This document shows, one piece after another, positions 1 to 8,574 of a stretch of DNA of 64,000 nucleotides (positions are counted from its first letter, which is position 1; every line of letters starts with the position of its first letter). Below the pieces are notes generated by a model. That model was not told the DNA's origin, did no database searches, and saw only the letters and a program-made list of their open reading frames with translations. This DNA is from Mycolicibacterium novocastrense (lineage in GTDB: Bacteria > Actinomycetota > Actinomycetes > Mycobacteriales > Mycobacteriaceae), in contig NZ_BCTA01000078.1 in assembly GCF_001570485.1 (NCBI RefSeq), positions 1-64,000 of the forward strand. The letters are read 5' to 3'. The translations under genes were made by a program, and so were the position numbers.

Positions 1-33
1 CAGACCAGCGACTCCACGCTGCCCACGACCTAG
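1..33 (+). CDS. Possible 3' end of a gene cut by the window edge
   Basis: Reading frame 1 is open from the first base and ends at TAG (31-33), giving a C-terminal tail QTSDSTLPTT. Ten codons are too few to identify a family, and an open frame of this length can occur by chance. The stretch 34-115 after it shows no clear terminator and no other gene. Low confidence. Confidence 0.25.
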   Translation, partial: QTSDSTLPTT

Positions 34-115
34 GCGCACGAAAAAAGTCAACCCCAAGAACCTCAACAGGGTCGATCCATGGATCGAGGCTAAGACAGCG
101 ACCGGGTCGAAGCGC

Positions 116-559
116 TCAGAAGCCTCGGACCGAGGCCTCGTTGATGAAGAAGCCGTGGCCGCTGGCGTCGTTGGAGATACGCGTGCGGAAACCCTGGGGC
201 TCAACGGTCCAACCGTTGACCCGGTACGTGGCCCCCTCGACGGATACGGGCGCGGTGGCCGGTTCAGCGATGAGGCCTCGATCCCAGAAGAACTCACCGG
301 TCCCCCGCACCACCGCGAGGTTCAGCCGCTGGTTCCATTTGGACGTCTCGAACGGCGCCCCGCCCCACGGCTGTCCGTTGGTCAACTCGCACACGGTCAT
401 CGGCCCGCCGCCGAACGTCGCGTCGTCCGCGCTGATCAGGCACCTCACCGCGCCGGACTGCAGAAGCACCTGCTGCCCTGTGTCGGCAGCAGCCGGCGGC
501 GACAACACCACCGCACCCAGGATGGAGGCACCCAGAGCCGTCATTGCCCGCCGAATCAT
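116..559 (-). CDS. Small secreted protein, function unknown
   Basis: The 147-residue product begins with a typical Sec signal peptide: basic MIRRAM, a hydrophobic stretch, and an Ala-rich cleavage region PPAAADTG near residue 25, so it is expected outside the cell membrane. Two cysteines in the mature part (in VRCLIS and TVCEL) could form a disulfide. The start at 559 is preferred over an ATG four codons upstream because GGAG lies seven bases before it. I do not recognise a named family; it resembles other small exported mycobacterial proteins of unknown function. It stands alone on the minus strand, separated from the gene upstream by a strong terminator at 738-772. Confidence 0.75.
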   Translation of the reverse strand: MIRRAMTALGASILGAVVLSPPAAADTGQQVLLQSGAVRCLISADDATFGGGPMTVCELTNGQPWGGAPFETSKWNQRLNLAVVRGTGEFFWDRGLIAEPATAPVSVEGATYRVNGWTVEPQGFRTRISNDASGHGFFINEASVRGF

Positions 560-737
560 GCCCGTCTCCAACGTCGCGCTACGCCATCACCTTCAGCCGG
601 GAATCGTCTCACGGGGCTGATCATGACAGGCCGGTTTCGTGCGAAGTCGGCCGGTCGGTGCCAGTTTGACGGTCCCAGTTCTCGTCTTCGGCCAACCGTC
701 CTGCTCGACCACGCAGCTCGACCAGAGAAAAAGTCGA

Positions 738-772
738 GCTCCGTGAGCCGTCCCCTCCGCGGCTCACGGAGC
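738..772 (-). terminator. Intrinsic terminator downstream of the small gene at 862-1215
   Basis: Perfect 13-base arms (738-750 and 760-772) enclose a 9-base loop. On the minus strand the hairpin is followed four bases later by TTTTT (RNA U-tract). This is a textbook Rho-independent terminator, unusually good for a mycobacterium. It ends the transcript of the LuxR-type regulator and its small downstream gene. The surrounding gap 560-861 holds no gene. Confidence 0.85.
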
Positions 773-809
773 AAGGTCGACGCTATGTGCTGGCGGTTGC
801 AGGGAATAT

Positions 810-821
810 AGGGATTTCCCT
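810..821. promoter_or_regulatory. Palindrome AGGGATTTCCCT, copy 1
   Basis: AGGGA and TCCCT flank TT, giving a 12-base palindrome preceded by AT. A near-identical copy lies at 4684-4696, on the other side of the LuxR-type regulator gene. The shared core is GGGATTTCCCT. It may be a binding site for that regulator; this is inference from position and symmetry. Confidence 0.4.
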
Positions 822-861
822 GGCCTTGACGGCGACGGGCCCGGGCGCGACGCCGTTGGTT

Positions 862-1215
862 CTACAGTTCGCGTCCCGCGGCGAGGCGGGCGTCGACGGC
901 GCTGATCCGGTCGGCCGGCAGACCGGCTTGCTGGCAGGTGTGCGCGACGGTTTCGGCGGTATCGGATGTGAAGAGTCCGTAGAGAATCTCATCGCCGGCC
1001 GCGGCCACCGTGATGATCAGTTCTACTGGCTCGCCATCGGCGGACATCCCTCGCGCGGTGCGCTCGAGCGCGCTGGTGAGATCCTCGAGGTCCGAGGTTT
1101 TCAGCCGCGGTTGGTACCACTCGGTGAGGAAGCAATGTTGCCGGTCGAGACAAGTGGTCACCACCGGAGGATATTGATCGCCCGACGATTTAGGTACCGG
1201 GGTTTTCCCTGGCAT
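862..1215 (-). CDS. DUF4242-like small ferredoxin-fold protein
   Basis: A product of up to 117 residues whose core, from FLTEWYQP to GLPADRISAVD, resembles DUF4242 / SCO4226-type small proteins, some of which bind nickel. The function is unknown. The ATG at 1215 lies inside the 3' end of the LuxR-type regulator (26-base overlap), so translation is probably coupled to it; GTG codons at 1164 and 1161, just past that gene's stop, are alternative starts that fit family length better (about 100 residues). Neither start has a clear Shine-Dalgarno. The location suggests it is co-transcribed with the regulator. A strong terminator follows at 738-772. Confidence 0.65.
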   Translation of the reverse strand: MPGKTPVPKSSGDQYPPVVTTCLDRQHCFLTEWYQPRLKTSDLEDLTSALERTARGMSADGEPVELIITVAAAGDEILYGLFTSDTAETVAHTCQQAGLPADRISAVDARLAAGREL

Positions 1216-4003
1216 CGGGACCCGGAAGGTGAGAGTGCAGTTGAGAGCGGGAGCGAATACCGAGTTTGCGGTAGACGTTGCTCAAATTCATCTCGACTGT
1301 CTTGGGCGATATGAAGAGCTCTGCGGCGATTTCGCGGTTGGACAGCCCGTCGGCCGCACGGCGCGCGACGCGTTCTTCGGCCGGGGTGAGGCCCAGCCCA
1401 GGAGTTGCACTGCGGTTCAGGTGGTTCAGCTCCGCGCGGGCGCGACGCACCCACAACGGTGCGCCGAGCTGTTCGAAGGCGTGATGGGCGGCCACGAGAT
1501 TTTCCTCGGCCGGCTTTCGGTGGCGTCGTCGCCGCTGCACCTGACCCAGCACCAGTTGGGTGCGGGCGGTCTCGAAGGGCATCGGTAGTTCGCGGTGGTG
1601 TTCGAGCGCGGTGAGGGCGGCAGCCTCGGCGGCCGCCAGATCGCCGTGCGCGGCAAGCCATAGGCAGCGTCCACGCGCGCCGGTGGCCAGCATCCACGGC
1701 CGCTGTAGCCGGTTCCCGTTCGTTTCGAGGGCATCGATCAGTGGCTGAGCCTCGTCGAGTCTGCCGAGGGAGGTCAGGGCTTCGATCGCGTCGGGCAGGT
1801 ATCCGCCGCTGATGATTTCTGTGTCGTGGGCGGGGTCGAACGTCGACAGCAGGGGCTCGTAGGCATCGATCGCCGCGGTGTAGTTCCCGATCGAGATCTC
1901 GAGCAACCCGAGGCTGGTGATGGGCGATCGGGTCAAATAGCTTCCGCCGGTTGCGTGCGCAATGTCGATCGCCAGGTGGGCCGCATCGCGGGCCTCTTGT
2001 TCACGTCCGGTGTAGGCCGCGACCGCGGCGCGGCAACTCGCCGCGAACAACCGGGGGTGGTGGCCGTCGATCTCTTCGGCTCGCCGGGTCGCCTCTTCGG
2101 CGATCGTGGCGGCGGAGTCGTACCGGCCTGACCAGATGTTGATCATCGTCGCGTGAGTGTCGACCCAGATCGCGTCGATTTCGTTGCCTCGGTCGACGGC
2201 GTGGCCCCTCAGGGCCTGCATCACCTGCCGGGCCTGCTGCAGGTCGCCGGTACCGGCATCGATCACGGCTTTGACCGCATCGGCTCGATGGTGGACGTGT
2301 CCAAACGGTGTGCTGCCTTGAAGGCGGATGGCCTCGGTGAGGGTGTGTTCCTCGATGCCACGTCCGTACTGGAAGTGCAGCATCGCCGCCAATGCGCGCG
2401 CTTGGCTCTGGAAAGCCGTGTCGGGGATCTGGTCGGCGACGTCGACGGCCTGCCGTGCATAGGCGAGCGCCTGATCGAAGTCACCCGTGATACCGGTGGC
2501 CGGCGCGAGGGTCATCAGCGCCTGCAGCCGAAGGTGCGGGCTCTCGGCGGCATCCTCCAATCCCCGGGTCAGGCCCTTCACAGCGGCGGTGAACGAGCCG
2601 TCGTAGCCGTCGATCGCGCCCTGCAGAATCACCACCGCACCGCGGATCGCGCCCGGCGGGAGTTCGTCTGCGAGTCCTTTGAGGTGTTGGCGCGCAGCGG
2701 CAATGGCACCTGCATCGAAGTGGTATCGCGCGGCGAGGATCCGCCGTACGGGCTCGTCACCACCGAGCGCGATCGCGAGTTCGACGAGTTCGGCTGCGGC
2801 GGTCGGTGCTCCTTGTTCGCGGGTCGCGAATGCGGCGGCGTCGAGGGCCGCCAGGGTTGCGGGGTCGGCGCTGGTGGCCGCGAGCGCGAGATGGCGGGCC
2901 TTGAGTTCCGGCGCTTCGACGAGATCGGCCAGCCGGCGGTGCATCGCTCGGCGGTCGGCAGGTTGGGCCGCGTCGTAAACGCCGGCCGACAGCAGGGCAT
3001 GGGAGAACTCGATGGCCGTTCCGACGACAGAGACGACGCGTGCGGCCTCCCCGCGTTCCAACAGTTCCACGACGCGTTGTTCGTCGACTCCCGTCGCTTG
3101 GGAGACAATCGCAACGGTCGGTTTCGTCGCACAGGCCGCGGCGAGCAGGAGCGGGGCTGCCTCCTGTTCCACTCCCTCCAGTCGGGCCGCCACGATCGCG
3201 GCCAACGTCTCCGGAAGCGTCCCGTCGATGCCGCGGCCGTCCTCCACGGCCCGGACCAGTTCCAGCGCGTAGAACGGGTTGCCGCCCGAGATCTCGTGGA
3301 TCCGCCGCATCTGTGGGCGAGGCAGGACTCGCCCGTGACGCTTGGCGATCAGCGCGTGAAGACCGCCCATGGTCAGTGGCGTCATATGGACGCGGCGGAG
3401 CGCATCCGGGTGAGCCATTTGCAGACGTAGCTGCGCTTCGAGGGATCCGGGGTCTCCGGTGCGGGTGGTGACGAGGATGCCGACCGGCCCCTGCACTCGT
3501 CGCGCCACGTAGCGGATGGCCGTGGCGCTCGGTGTGTCGAGCCATTGGCCGTCGTCAATCGCGATCAGCACCGGTGCGCGCGCCGACAACCACTGCACCA
3601 CCGACTGAAACGCCGCCGCCGCCCCGCGTTCGTCGGTGGTTGCGGGGGCGTGATCCTGAAGCAGAAGACTGTTCACCGCCGCTTGCTGTATCGGCGACAG
3701 ACACTCGAATGCTTCGTGATCGACGCCGCCGAGAAGATCCGAGAGGGCGGCGAAGGAAAATGTCACCTCCCCCGGATCACCTTGGGCCGTGAGAACTTTG
3801 AACCCGCGGGCCGAAGCGGCTTTGACGGCGTCTCGGTACAGTGTGGTTTTGCCGATCCCCGGTTCGCCGTCGATGATCAGCCCCGTCGCCGTGGCGGCAG
3901 CACGGTCGAGAAACGCTGTCACAGCGGACTGCTCGGCCAGTCGTGTTACCGAATGCGACCCGCTGAACTCCACGTCAGACTGGCTCGGACCGCCCACCAA
4001 CAT
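1190..4003 (-). CDS. Large LuxR-family (LAL-type) ATPase transcriptional regulator
   Basis: The 937-residue protein has an N-terminal AAA-type ATPase with Walker A GEPGIGKTT (about residues 46-54) and Walker B VLIAIDDGQWLD (about 143-154), a long helical TPR-like middle region rich in Ala/Leu, and a C-terminal LuxR helix-turn-helix (GLTPAEERVARRAADG through SPKTVEMNLSNVYRKLG). This is the LAL/MalT-like architecture, where ATP and a ligand or partner bound to the middle region control DNA binding. The start at ATG 4003 is chosen because GGGGGAAGGG sits just before it; a TTG at 4045 would add 14 residues. The inducer is not predictable. Two similar palindromes flank the gene (810-821 and 4684-4696) and may be operators. 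Confidence 0.93.
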   Translation of the reverse strand: MLVGGPSQSDVEFSGSHSVTRLAEQSAVTAFLDRAAATATGLIIDGEPGIGKTTLYRDAVKAASARGFKVLTAQGDPGEVTFSFAALSDLLGGVDHEAFECLSPIQQAAVNSLLLQDHAPATTDERGAAAAFQSVVQWLSARAPVLIAIDDGQWLDTPSATAIRYVARRVQGPVGILVTTRTGDPGSLEAQLRLQMAHPDALRRVHMTPLTMGGLHALIAKRHGRVLPRPQMRRIHEISGGNPFYALELVRAVEDGRGIDGTLPETLAAIVAARLEGVEQEAAPLLLAAACATKPTVAIVSQATGVDEQRVVELLERGEAARVVSVVGTAIEFSHALLSAGVYDAAQPADRRAMHRRLADLVEAPELKARHLALAATSADPATLAALDAAAFATREQGAPTAAAELVELAIALGGDEPVRRILAARYHFDAGAIAAARQHLKGLADELPPGAIRGAVVILQGAIDGYDGSFTAAVKGLTRGLEDAAESPHLRLQALMTLAPATGITGDFDQALAYARQAVDVADQIPDTAFQSQARALAAMLHFQYGRGIEEHTLTEAIRLQGSTPFGHVHHRADAVKAVIDAGTGDLQQARQVMQALRGHAVDRGNEIDAIWVDTHATMINIWSGRYDSAATIAEEATRRAEEIDGHHPRLFAASCRAAVAAYTGREQEARDAAHLAIDIAHATGGSYLTRSPITSLGLLEISIGNYTAAIDAYEPLLSTFDPAHDTEIISGGYLPDAIEALTSLGRLDEAQPLIDALETNGNRLQRPWMLATGARGRCLWLAAHGDLAAAEAAALTALEHHRELPMPFETARTQLVLGQVQRRRRHRKPAEENLVAAHHAFEQLGAPLWVRRARAELNHLNRSATPGLGLTPAEERVARRAADGLSNREIAAELFISPKTVEMNLSNVYRKLGIRSRSQLHSHLPGPDARENPGT

Positions 4004-4216
4004 CGGCGCCCTTCCCCCGTCCCCATGACCATCGGTTGTGCTCAAACCATAGGTCAGATTCTGGGCGAGGTTGGCCTATCTCGATAGATCGCGCTCAGCA
4101 ACAATGAGCCTCAGAACATCCCGAGGTGTACCGACCGCGGGTGCTTAATCGGTTGCGGTGCCGCAGTCCTCGCAATATCGCGATGGCCACCGCACTCAAG
4201 CTTGCTGATTCAATGA

Positions 4217-4561
4217 TTACGGCGCCGGCGGCGGTGGTGGTGGCATCCCCGGCACGGGTGGATTGAATGTGGGCTGCCCCACCATCTGGGGTGGAGCTGG
4301 ATAGTCCCAGCACGTCCCCGGCCCCCTACCGTCCGTACCGATCGATGTGCACACGTGATAGCTGCCGTCGGGCTCGAAACACGTCGTGCGCACTCCAATG
4401 GGCACGTTGTACATGGTGTTCCAAGAGGTCGTGCAGTTTTGACCGGGTTCAGCCGCAGCGACCGGCGCGGCGACCACCCCTACTGCTGCAAAGGCGGCGA
4501 GCGAAATCGAACCGCACGCAGCCGTAAAGGTCCGTGTGGGAACCAGAGAATGAACGCGCAT
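4217..4561 (-). CDS. Small secreted cysteine- and proline-rich protein
   Basis: The 114-residue product starts at ATG 4561 after a GGGAGG ribosome-binding site. It has a Sec signal peptide (MRVHSLVPTRTFTAACG followed by a hydrophobic Ala/Val stretch, cleavage near PVAAAEPG). The mature part has four cysteines (QNCTTSW, TTCFEP, HVCTS, GTCWDY), probably two disulfides, and ends in a Pro-rich tail of PPPPPPAP. This design is common among small exported mycobacterial proteins of unknown role. A palindrome at 4684-4696 lies about 125 bases upstream of its start and may control it. Confidence 0.8.
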   Translation of the reverse strand: MRVHSLVPTRTFTAACGSISLAAFAAVGVVAAPVAAAEPGQNCTTSWNTMYNVPIGVRTTCFEPDGSYHVCTSIGTDGRGPGTCWDYPAPPQMVGQPTFNPPVPGMPPPPPPAP

Positions 4562-4683
4562 GAGACCCTCCCGAGGTAACGCTGAAAATATGAGGGCCAT
4601 GGCCCGGATGTTGTCGCGGGACAGCCCCCACCTGAGCCCCGCCTTCTTAGCCGACGGTATGGCCACAACAGCCGGGAGCCAAT

Positions 4684-4696
4684 AGGGGATTTCCCT
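4684..4696. promoter_or_regulatory. Palindrome AGGGGATTTCCCT, copy 2
   Basis: ATAGGG (4682-4687) and CCCTAT (4693-4698) form 6-base arms around a 5-base centre. The GGGATTTCCCT core is identical to the one at 811-821. It lies in the 376-base gap (4562-4937) between the divergent secreted-protein gene and the GAF gene. Nothing else in that gap is clear. Confidence 0.45.
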
Positions 4697-4937
4697 ATAG
4701 ATTGTTTGCTGGCCTGCGCATCACATGTGTACTCAGCCGTGTCGCAGTCCGTGGCCGACGACAGGTCTCTTAACAGTCTCAGTCACGACTCGATGCCGTA
4801 GTTGGAGTCCTGACACGACGCGTGCCGCTGCAAGCCGGGACTCAATCAGCGTCGGTGCCACGGTAGAAGATGCGTCGTGCGATCGCGCAGCTGGCACTCC
4901 CGCCGACGCGCGATAATCGCACCGACCGCGCGCTAGC

Positions 4938-5663
4938 GTGACAGCTATGACCCCGACGGTGCCGGGCTTCGATGAGTGGCTGGATGCCGCTCTGACCGAG
5001 GAGGCAGACAGGGTCGGCGAGTCCATCGAGACATACGTCGGCCGCGCCGTCGCTGCCCGGATGATCATCGAACGCGCCCGCAGGGGTGAGGGCGATGTGC
5101 GCGAACTCATGGCGCACGTCAGATCGTTGAATCTCGACACGCACGACCCGGTCACAGCCCTCGCCGAGGGCGCCGTCATCTCGGACCCTGATCGACTGCG
5201 AGCGCTCTACGACAGTGGTTTGCTCACCGCCGAACGGGCCCGCAGTCTCGACCGGATCGTCGGCATGGTGGTGTCCGCGGTCGGCGTGCCGTCAGCCGCG
5301 GTGACACTGATCGATCGCGATACCCAATACATGTGCAGCGCGATCGGACTCACCGGCGAGATGGCGGTCAAACGTCAAGGGCCGCTGAAGGGCTCCCTCG
5401 GCCGCGAGGTTCTCGTCACCGGCAAGCCGCTGGTCGTCGCGGATGCCCGAAAGGAGCCGTTACTACGCGACCATTGGGCAGTGAAACAGGGCATCGTCGT
5501 GGCCTACGCGGGCTTCCCGCTCACAGACGCCCAGGGACACACCATCGGCACGCTCATCGCCTGGGACACCAAACCCCGCCGGTGGATGCCCGGCCATGTC
5601 CAGGTGATGGAGGATTTCGTGATGGTGCTCCGCGCGCGCCTGTTCGGCGTCAACCCAGCCTGA
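4938..5663 (+). CDS. GAF-domain sensor-like protein
   Basis: The 241-residue cytoplasmic protein has a helical N-terminal part (about residues 1-85) and a GAF domain (about 90-235) with the usual opening LDRIVGMVVSAVGVPSAAVTLIDRDTQ, and the closing GTLIAWDTKPR strand. GAF domains bind small ligands or haem and often sense redox or cyclic nucleotides, but no output domain (kinase, cyclase, HTH) is attached here, so it may act through a partner. The GTG at 4938 is the first start; an ATG at 4947 is an alternative. It is a single gene, convergent with nrdF, with only 28 bases between them. Confidence 0.85.
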   Translation: MTAMTPTVPGFDEWLDAALTEEADRVGESIETYVGRAVAARMIIERARRGEGDVRELMAHVRSLNLDTHDPVTALAEGAVISDPDRLRALYDSGLLTAERARSLDRIVGMVVSAVGVPSAAVTLIDRDTQYMCSAIGLTGEMAVKRQGPLKGSLGREVLVTGKPLVVADARKEPLLRDHWAVKQGIVVAYAGFPLTDAQGHTIGTLIAWDTKPRRWMPGHVQVMEDFVMVLRARLFGVNPA

Positions 5664-5691
5664 CCGCCGCGACGAGCCCTCGCCGGCGGCT

Positions 5692-6666
5692 CTAGAAGTC
5701 CCAGTCCTCGTCTTCGGTGACGACGGCCTTGCCGATGACGTAACTGGACCCCGAGCCCGAGAAGAAGTCGTGATTCTCGTCGGCATTCGGCGACAGCGCC
5801 GACAGAATCGCCGGGTTGACGTCGGTCTCGTCACGCGGGAACAACGCCTCGTAGCCGAGATTCATCAGGGCCTTGTTGGCGTTGTAGCGCAGGAACTTCT
5901 TGACGTCCTCGGTCAGCCCCACACCGTCGTAGAGGTCCTGGGTGTACTCGACCTCATTGTCGTAGAGCTCGAAAAGCAGCTCGTAGGTGTAGTCCTTCAG
6001 TTCGGCCTGCTTGGCGGCGTCCTCAAGGGCCAGACCACGCTGGAACTTGTAGCCGATGTAATAGCCGTGCACGGCCTCGTCGCGGATGATCAACCGGATC
6101 ATGTCGGCGGTGTTGGTCAGCTTGGCCCGGCTGCTCCAGTACATCGGCAGGTAGAACCCGGAGTAGAACAGGAAGCTCTCCAGCAGCGTCGAGGCCACCT
6201 TGCGCTTCAGCGGCTCGTCACCCTTGTAGTACTGCATGACGATCTCGGCCTTGCGCTGCAGGTTGGGGTTCTCCTCCGACCAGCGGAAGGCATCGTCGAT
6301 CTCGGCGGTCGAGCACAGCGTGGAGAAGATGTTGCTGTAGCTACGCGCGTGCACCGATTCCATGAACGCGATGTTGGTGTAGACGGCTTCCTCATGCGGG
6401 GTCAGCGCGTCGGGGATCAGGCTGACCGCCCCCACCGTGCCCTGGATGGTGTCGAGCAGCGTCAGCCCGGTGAACACTCGCATCGTCAACTGCTTCTCAT
6501 GGTCGTTGAGCGTGTTCCACGACGGAATGTCATTGGATACCGGCACCTTCTCTGGCAACCAGAAGTTGCCCGTCAGCCGATCCCAGACCTCGGCATCCTT
6601 CTCGTCTTGGAGACGGTTCCAGTTGATCGCCGAGACACGGTCAATCAGCTTCACTCCATCACTCAC
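5692..6666 (-). CDS. nrdF: Class Ib ribonucleotide reductase small (beta) subunit
   Basis: The 324-residue protein is the radical-generating subunit of the class Ib ribonucleotide reductase, which makes dNDPs from NDPs with NrdE. It has the di-metal carboxylate ligands in helices such as EEAVYTNIAFMESVHARSYSNIF and IIRDEAVHGYYIGYKFQ, and a family-typical length and acidic C-terminus EDEDWDF that docks into NrdE. Unlike most genomes, where nrdF follows nrdE directly, it is separated from nrdHIE by about 8.4 kb, as its M. tuberculosis counterpart nrdF2 (Rv3048c) is by a shorter distance. Two NrdR-like boxes lie upstream (6726-6741, 6758-6773). Confidence 0.97.
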   Translation of the reverse strand: MSDGVKLIDRVSAINWNRLQDEKDAEVWDRLTGNFWLPEKVPVSNDIPSWNTLNDHEKQLTMRVFTGLTLLDTIQGTVGAVSLIPDALTPHEEAVYTNIAFMESVHARSYSNIFSTLCSTAEIDDAFRWSEENPNLQRKAEIVMQYYKGDEPLKRKVASTLLESFLFYSGFYLPMYWSSRAKLTNTADMIRLIIRDEAVHGYYIGYKFQRGLALEDAAKQAELKDYTYELLFELYDNEVEYTQDLYDGVGLTEDVKKFLRYNANKALMNLGYEALFPRDETDVNPAILSALSPNADENHDFFSGSGSSYVIGKAVVTEDEDWDF

Positions 6667-6725
6667 GAGAACCCCATTTCACCTGGTCTTTGGTCCGCCT
6701 GAAGCGGTTCTTTCGCCCGTCATCG

Positions 6726-6741
6726 ACACTACCCCTGGGGG
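6726..6741 (-). promoter_or_regulatory. Proximal NrdR-like box of nrdF
   Basis: ACACTACCCCTGGGGG matches the left half of the NrdR consensus (ACACWATATATWGTGT) but its right half is degenerate. On the minus strand it contains GGTAGTGT, a possible -10 element. It is exactly 16 bases from a second box at 6758-6773, the spacing typical of paired NrdR boxes. Confidence 0.55.
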
Positions 6742-6757
6742 ACGACATCCACGGGCA

Positions 6758-6773
6758 ACACAACATCGTGTGT
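6758..6773 (-). promoter_or_regulatory. Distal NrdR-like box of nrdF
   Basis: ACACAACATCGTGTGT is a palindrome with ACACA/TGTGT arms and fits the NrdR box pattern. Centre-to-centre distance to the proximal box is 32 bases, about three helical turns, as in known NrdR-repressed nrd promoters. Confidence 0.6.
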
Positions 6774-6872
6774 TTGGCGTGTCGCTCCCGCCGACGAGTC
6801 GCCGCTGCGGCCAGTGTGCATTCTGATCGAGTTTTCGCGCCGTTTCGGGCGGAATCGCGATCTCAGCGCACA

Positions 6873-8396
6873 CTAGGCAGCGAGCTCGGCGCGCCGCCCG
6901 CCGAAGAACCGATACTCGGACTTGTCGAACTTGCGGGTCGCCAACCAGTACTGCCATGTCATCCCGCTCCACAGCGTCCGGTTGACGCCGTGCTCGTCGA
7001 GATACCAGCTCTGACAACCCCCGGTGCTCCACACGGTTCCGGCCAGTTCGTCCTGCAGCTGTTCGTTGTACCGGTCCTGAGCCTCGCGCGTCGGCGCCAA
7101 CGCCTGCGCGCCGGCCCGGTCGACGGCCGCGATGGCCTGGGCGGCGTAGCGGATCTGCGACTCGATCATGAACACCACCGAGTTGTGCCCCAGCGCGGTG
7201 TTGGGCCCGAGCAGGAAGAACAGGTTGGGCATGTCGGCGACCGTGATGCCGCGCAGCGCCGCGATACCTTCCCGGTTCCACCGGTCCACCAGGTCCTCGC
7301 CGCGAGGACCCTTGATGTGCACGTAGGTGTACGAGTCCGTCACGTGAAACCCGGTGCCGAAAACAACGACGTCGGTTTCCCTTTCGGTCCCGTCGGCGGT
7401 GACGATGCCCCGCGGGGTGAACCGCGCGATACCGTCGGTGATCACCTCGGTCTTCGGGTTGGCGATGCCGCGGTAGTAGGTGTCGGAGTTCAGGATCCGC
7501 TTGCAGCCGGCCCGGTAGCTCGGTGTCAGCTTACGGCGCAACTCGGGGTCCTTGATCGATCGATTGATATTCCACTTACCCAGCAGCTCACCGATTTTCA
7601 GCAACCGCGGCTCGCGCGTCATCGCGAAGCCGACGGCTTCGTGGCCCCAGTAGATGGCAGCACGCAGCAGCCGTCGGGTGCCCGGAACCGTGGTGAACAC
7701 CCGCTGCATCCATTCCGGAATGGGGTTGTTCGGGCGCGGCATCACCCATGCCGGGGTGCGCTGGTACAGATGCAGCGCGCCGACGTCCTTGACGATCTCG
7801 GGCACGATCTGGATCGCGCTGGCACCGGTGCCGATCACCGCGACCCGTTTGCCGGTGAGGTCCACGCTGTGGTCCCACTCGGCGGAATGGAAAGTGGCAC
7901 CGGTGAATTCGTCAAGCCCGGGAAACTCCGGAACGAACGGGATGTGCAGACCGCCCGCACCGGACACCACGAACTGCGCGACGAACTCGCGGCCGTCCTT
8001 GGTGAACACATGCCAGCGCATCTCGTCGTCGTCCCAGTGCGCGCGGTCGACGTGCGAGTTGAACCGGATATATCGACGCAGCCCGTACTTGTCGGCCACC
8101 CCTTTGAGGTAGTCGAAGATCTCCGGCTGGAACGACCACATGTGCTTCCAGTCGGGCTTGGGTTCAAACGAGAACGAGTACATGTGCGACGGGATGTCAC
8201 ACGCGCATCCCGGGTAGGTGTTGTCGCGCCAGGTGCCCCCGATTTCGTCCGCCTTCTCCAGGATCAGGAATTCGACACCGCGCTTCTGCAGCTCGATGCC
8301 CATCCCGAGACCGGAGAAGCCGGTACCGATGATCAGCGTGCGGGTGTGCACGGGCTGGGCAGCCGTGTGGGCCGCCTGTTCGGCCACCGTCATCAT
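6873..8396 (-). CDS. FAD-dependent Baeyer-Villiger-type monooxygenase
   Basis: The 507-residue flavoprotein has two Rossmann motifs, GTGFSGLGMGIEL near the N-terminus for FAD and GTGASAIQIVPE for NADPH, and the intact Baeyer-Villiger fingerprint FTGATFHSAEWD between them. Such enzymes insert oxygen next to a ketone carbonyl, or oxidise heteroatoms; the substrate is not known. It is the positional counterpart of M. tuberculosis Rv3049c, next to nrdF. ATG 8396 is chosen over upstream codons because AGGAAAGAGG precedes it. The TetR gene upstream is the likely regulator, and a long inverted repeat (8497-8554) separates the two. Confidence 0.9.
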   Translation of the reverse strand: MMTVAEQAAHTAAQPVHTRTLIIGTGFSGLGMGIELQKRGVEFLILEKADEIGGTWRDNTYPGCACDIPSHMYSFSFEPKPDWKHMWSFQPEIFDYLKGVADKYGLRRYIRFNSHVDRAHWDDDEMRWHVFTKDGREFVAQFVVSGAGGLHIPFVPEFPGLDEFTGATFHSAEWDHSVDLTGKRVAVIGTGASAIQIVPEIVKDVGALHLYQRTPAWVMPRPNNPIPEWMQRVFTTVPGTRRLLRAAIYWGHEAVGFAMTREPRLLKIGELLGKWNINRSIKDPELRRKLTPSYRAGCKRILNSDTYYRGIANPKTEVITDGIARFTPRGIVTADGTERETDVVVFGTGFHVTDSYTYVHIKGPRGEDLVDRWNREGIAALRGITVADMPNLFFLLGPNTALGHNSVVFMIESQIRYAAQAIAAVDRAGAQALAPTREAQDRYNEQLQDELAGTVWSTGGCQSWYLDEHGVNRTLWSGMTWQYWLATRKFDKSEYRFFGGRRAELAA

Positions 8397-8496
8397 CGGG
8401 CCTCTTTCCTGGGAACGCCGGTACCGGGTACTTACCTCAAGTTTCCGGGCGACGGGCGTGGGTGTCAATGACGACGTCCGCTCCCCACCGTGCTCT

Positions 8497-8554
8497 CGAG
8501 TGTGGCCTCATGACACGGCCCCACGCCTGCAAGCGTGTCAAACCCCCACACTCG
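8497..8554. repeat. Intergenic inverted repeat, CACTCGGCGGG family
   Basis: Arms CGAGTGTGG (8497-8505) and CCACACTCG (8546-8554) enclose a 40-base loop. The right arm and the bases after it (CACTCGGCGGG) recur in the element at 14972-15035, and both loops contain GCGTGTC close to the right arm. It probably works as a terminator or is a dispersed palindromic repeat. Confidence 0.6.
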
Positions 8555-8574
8555 GCGGGTGATCAGCCCGGGCG

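Noticed and set aside
2153..3430. Open frame of 425 codons on the plus strand
   Set aside because: It lies fully antisense to the LuxR-type regulator, which has clear ATPase and HTH motifs. Long antisense frames are usual in GC-rich DNA.
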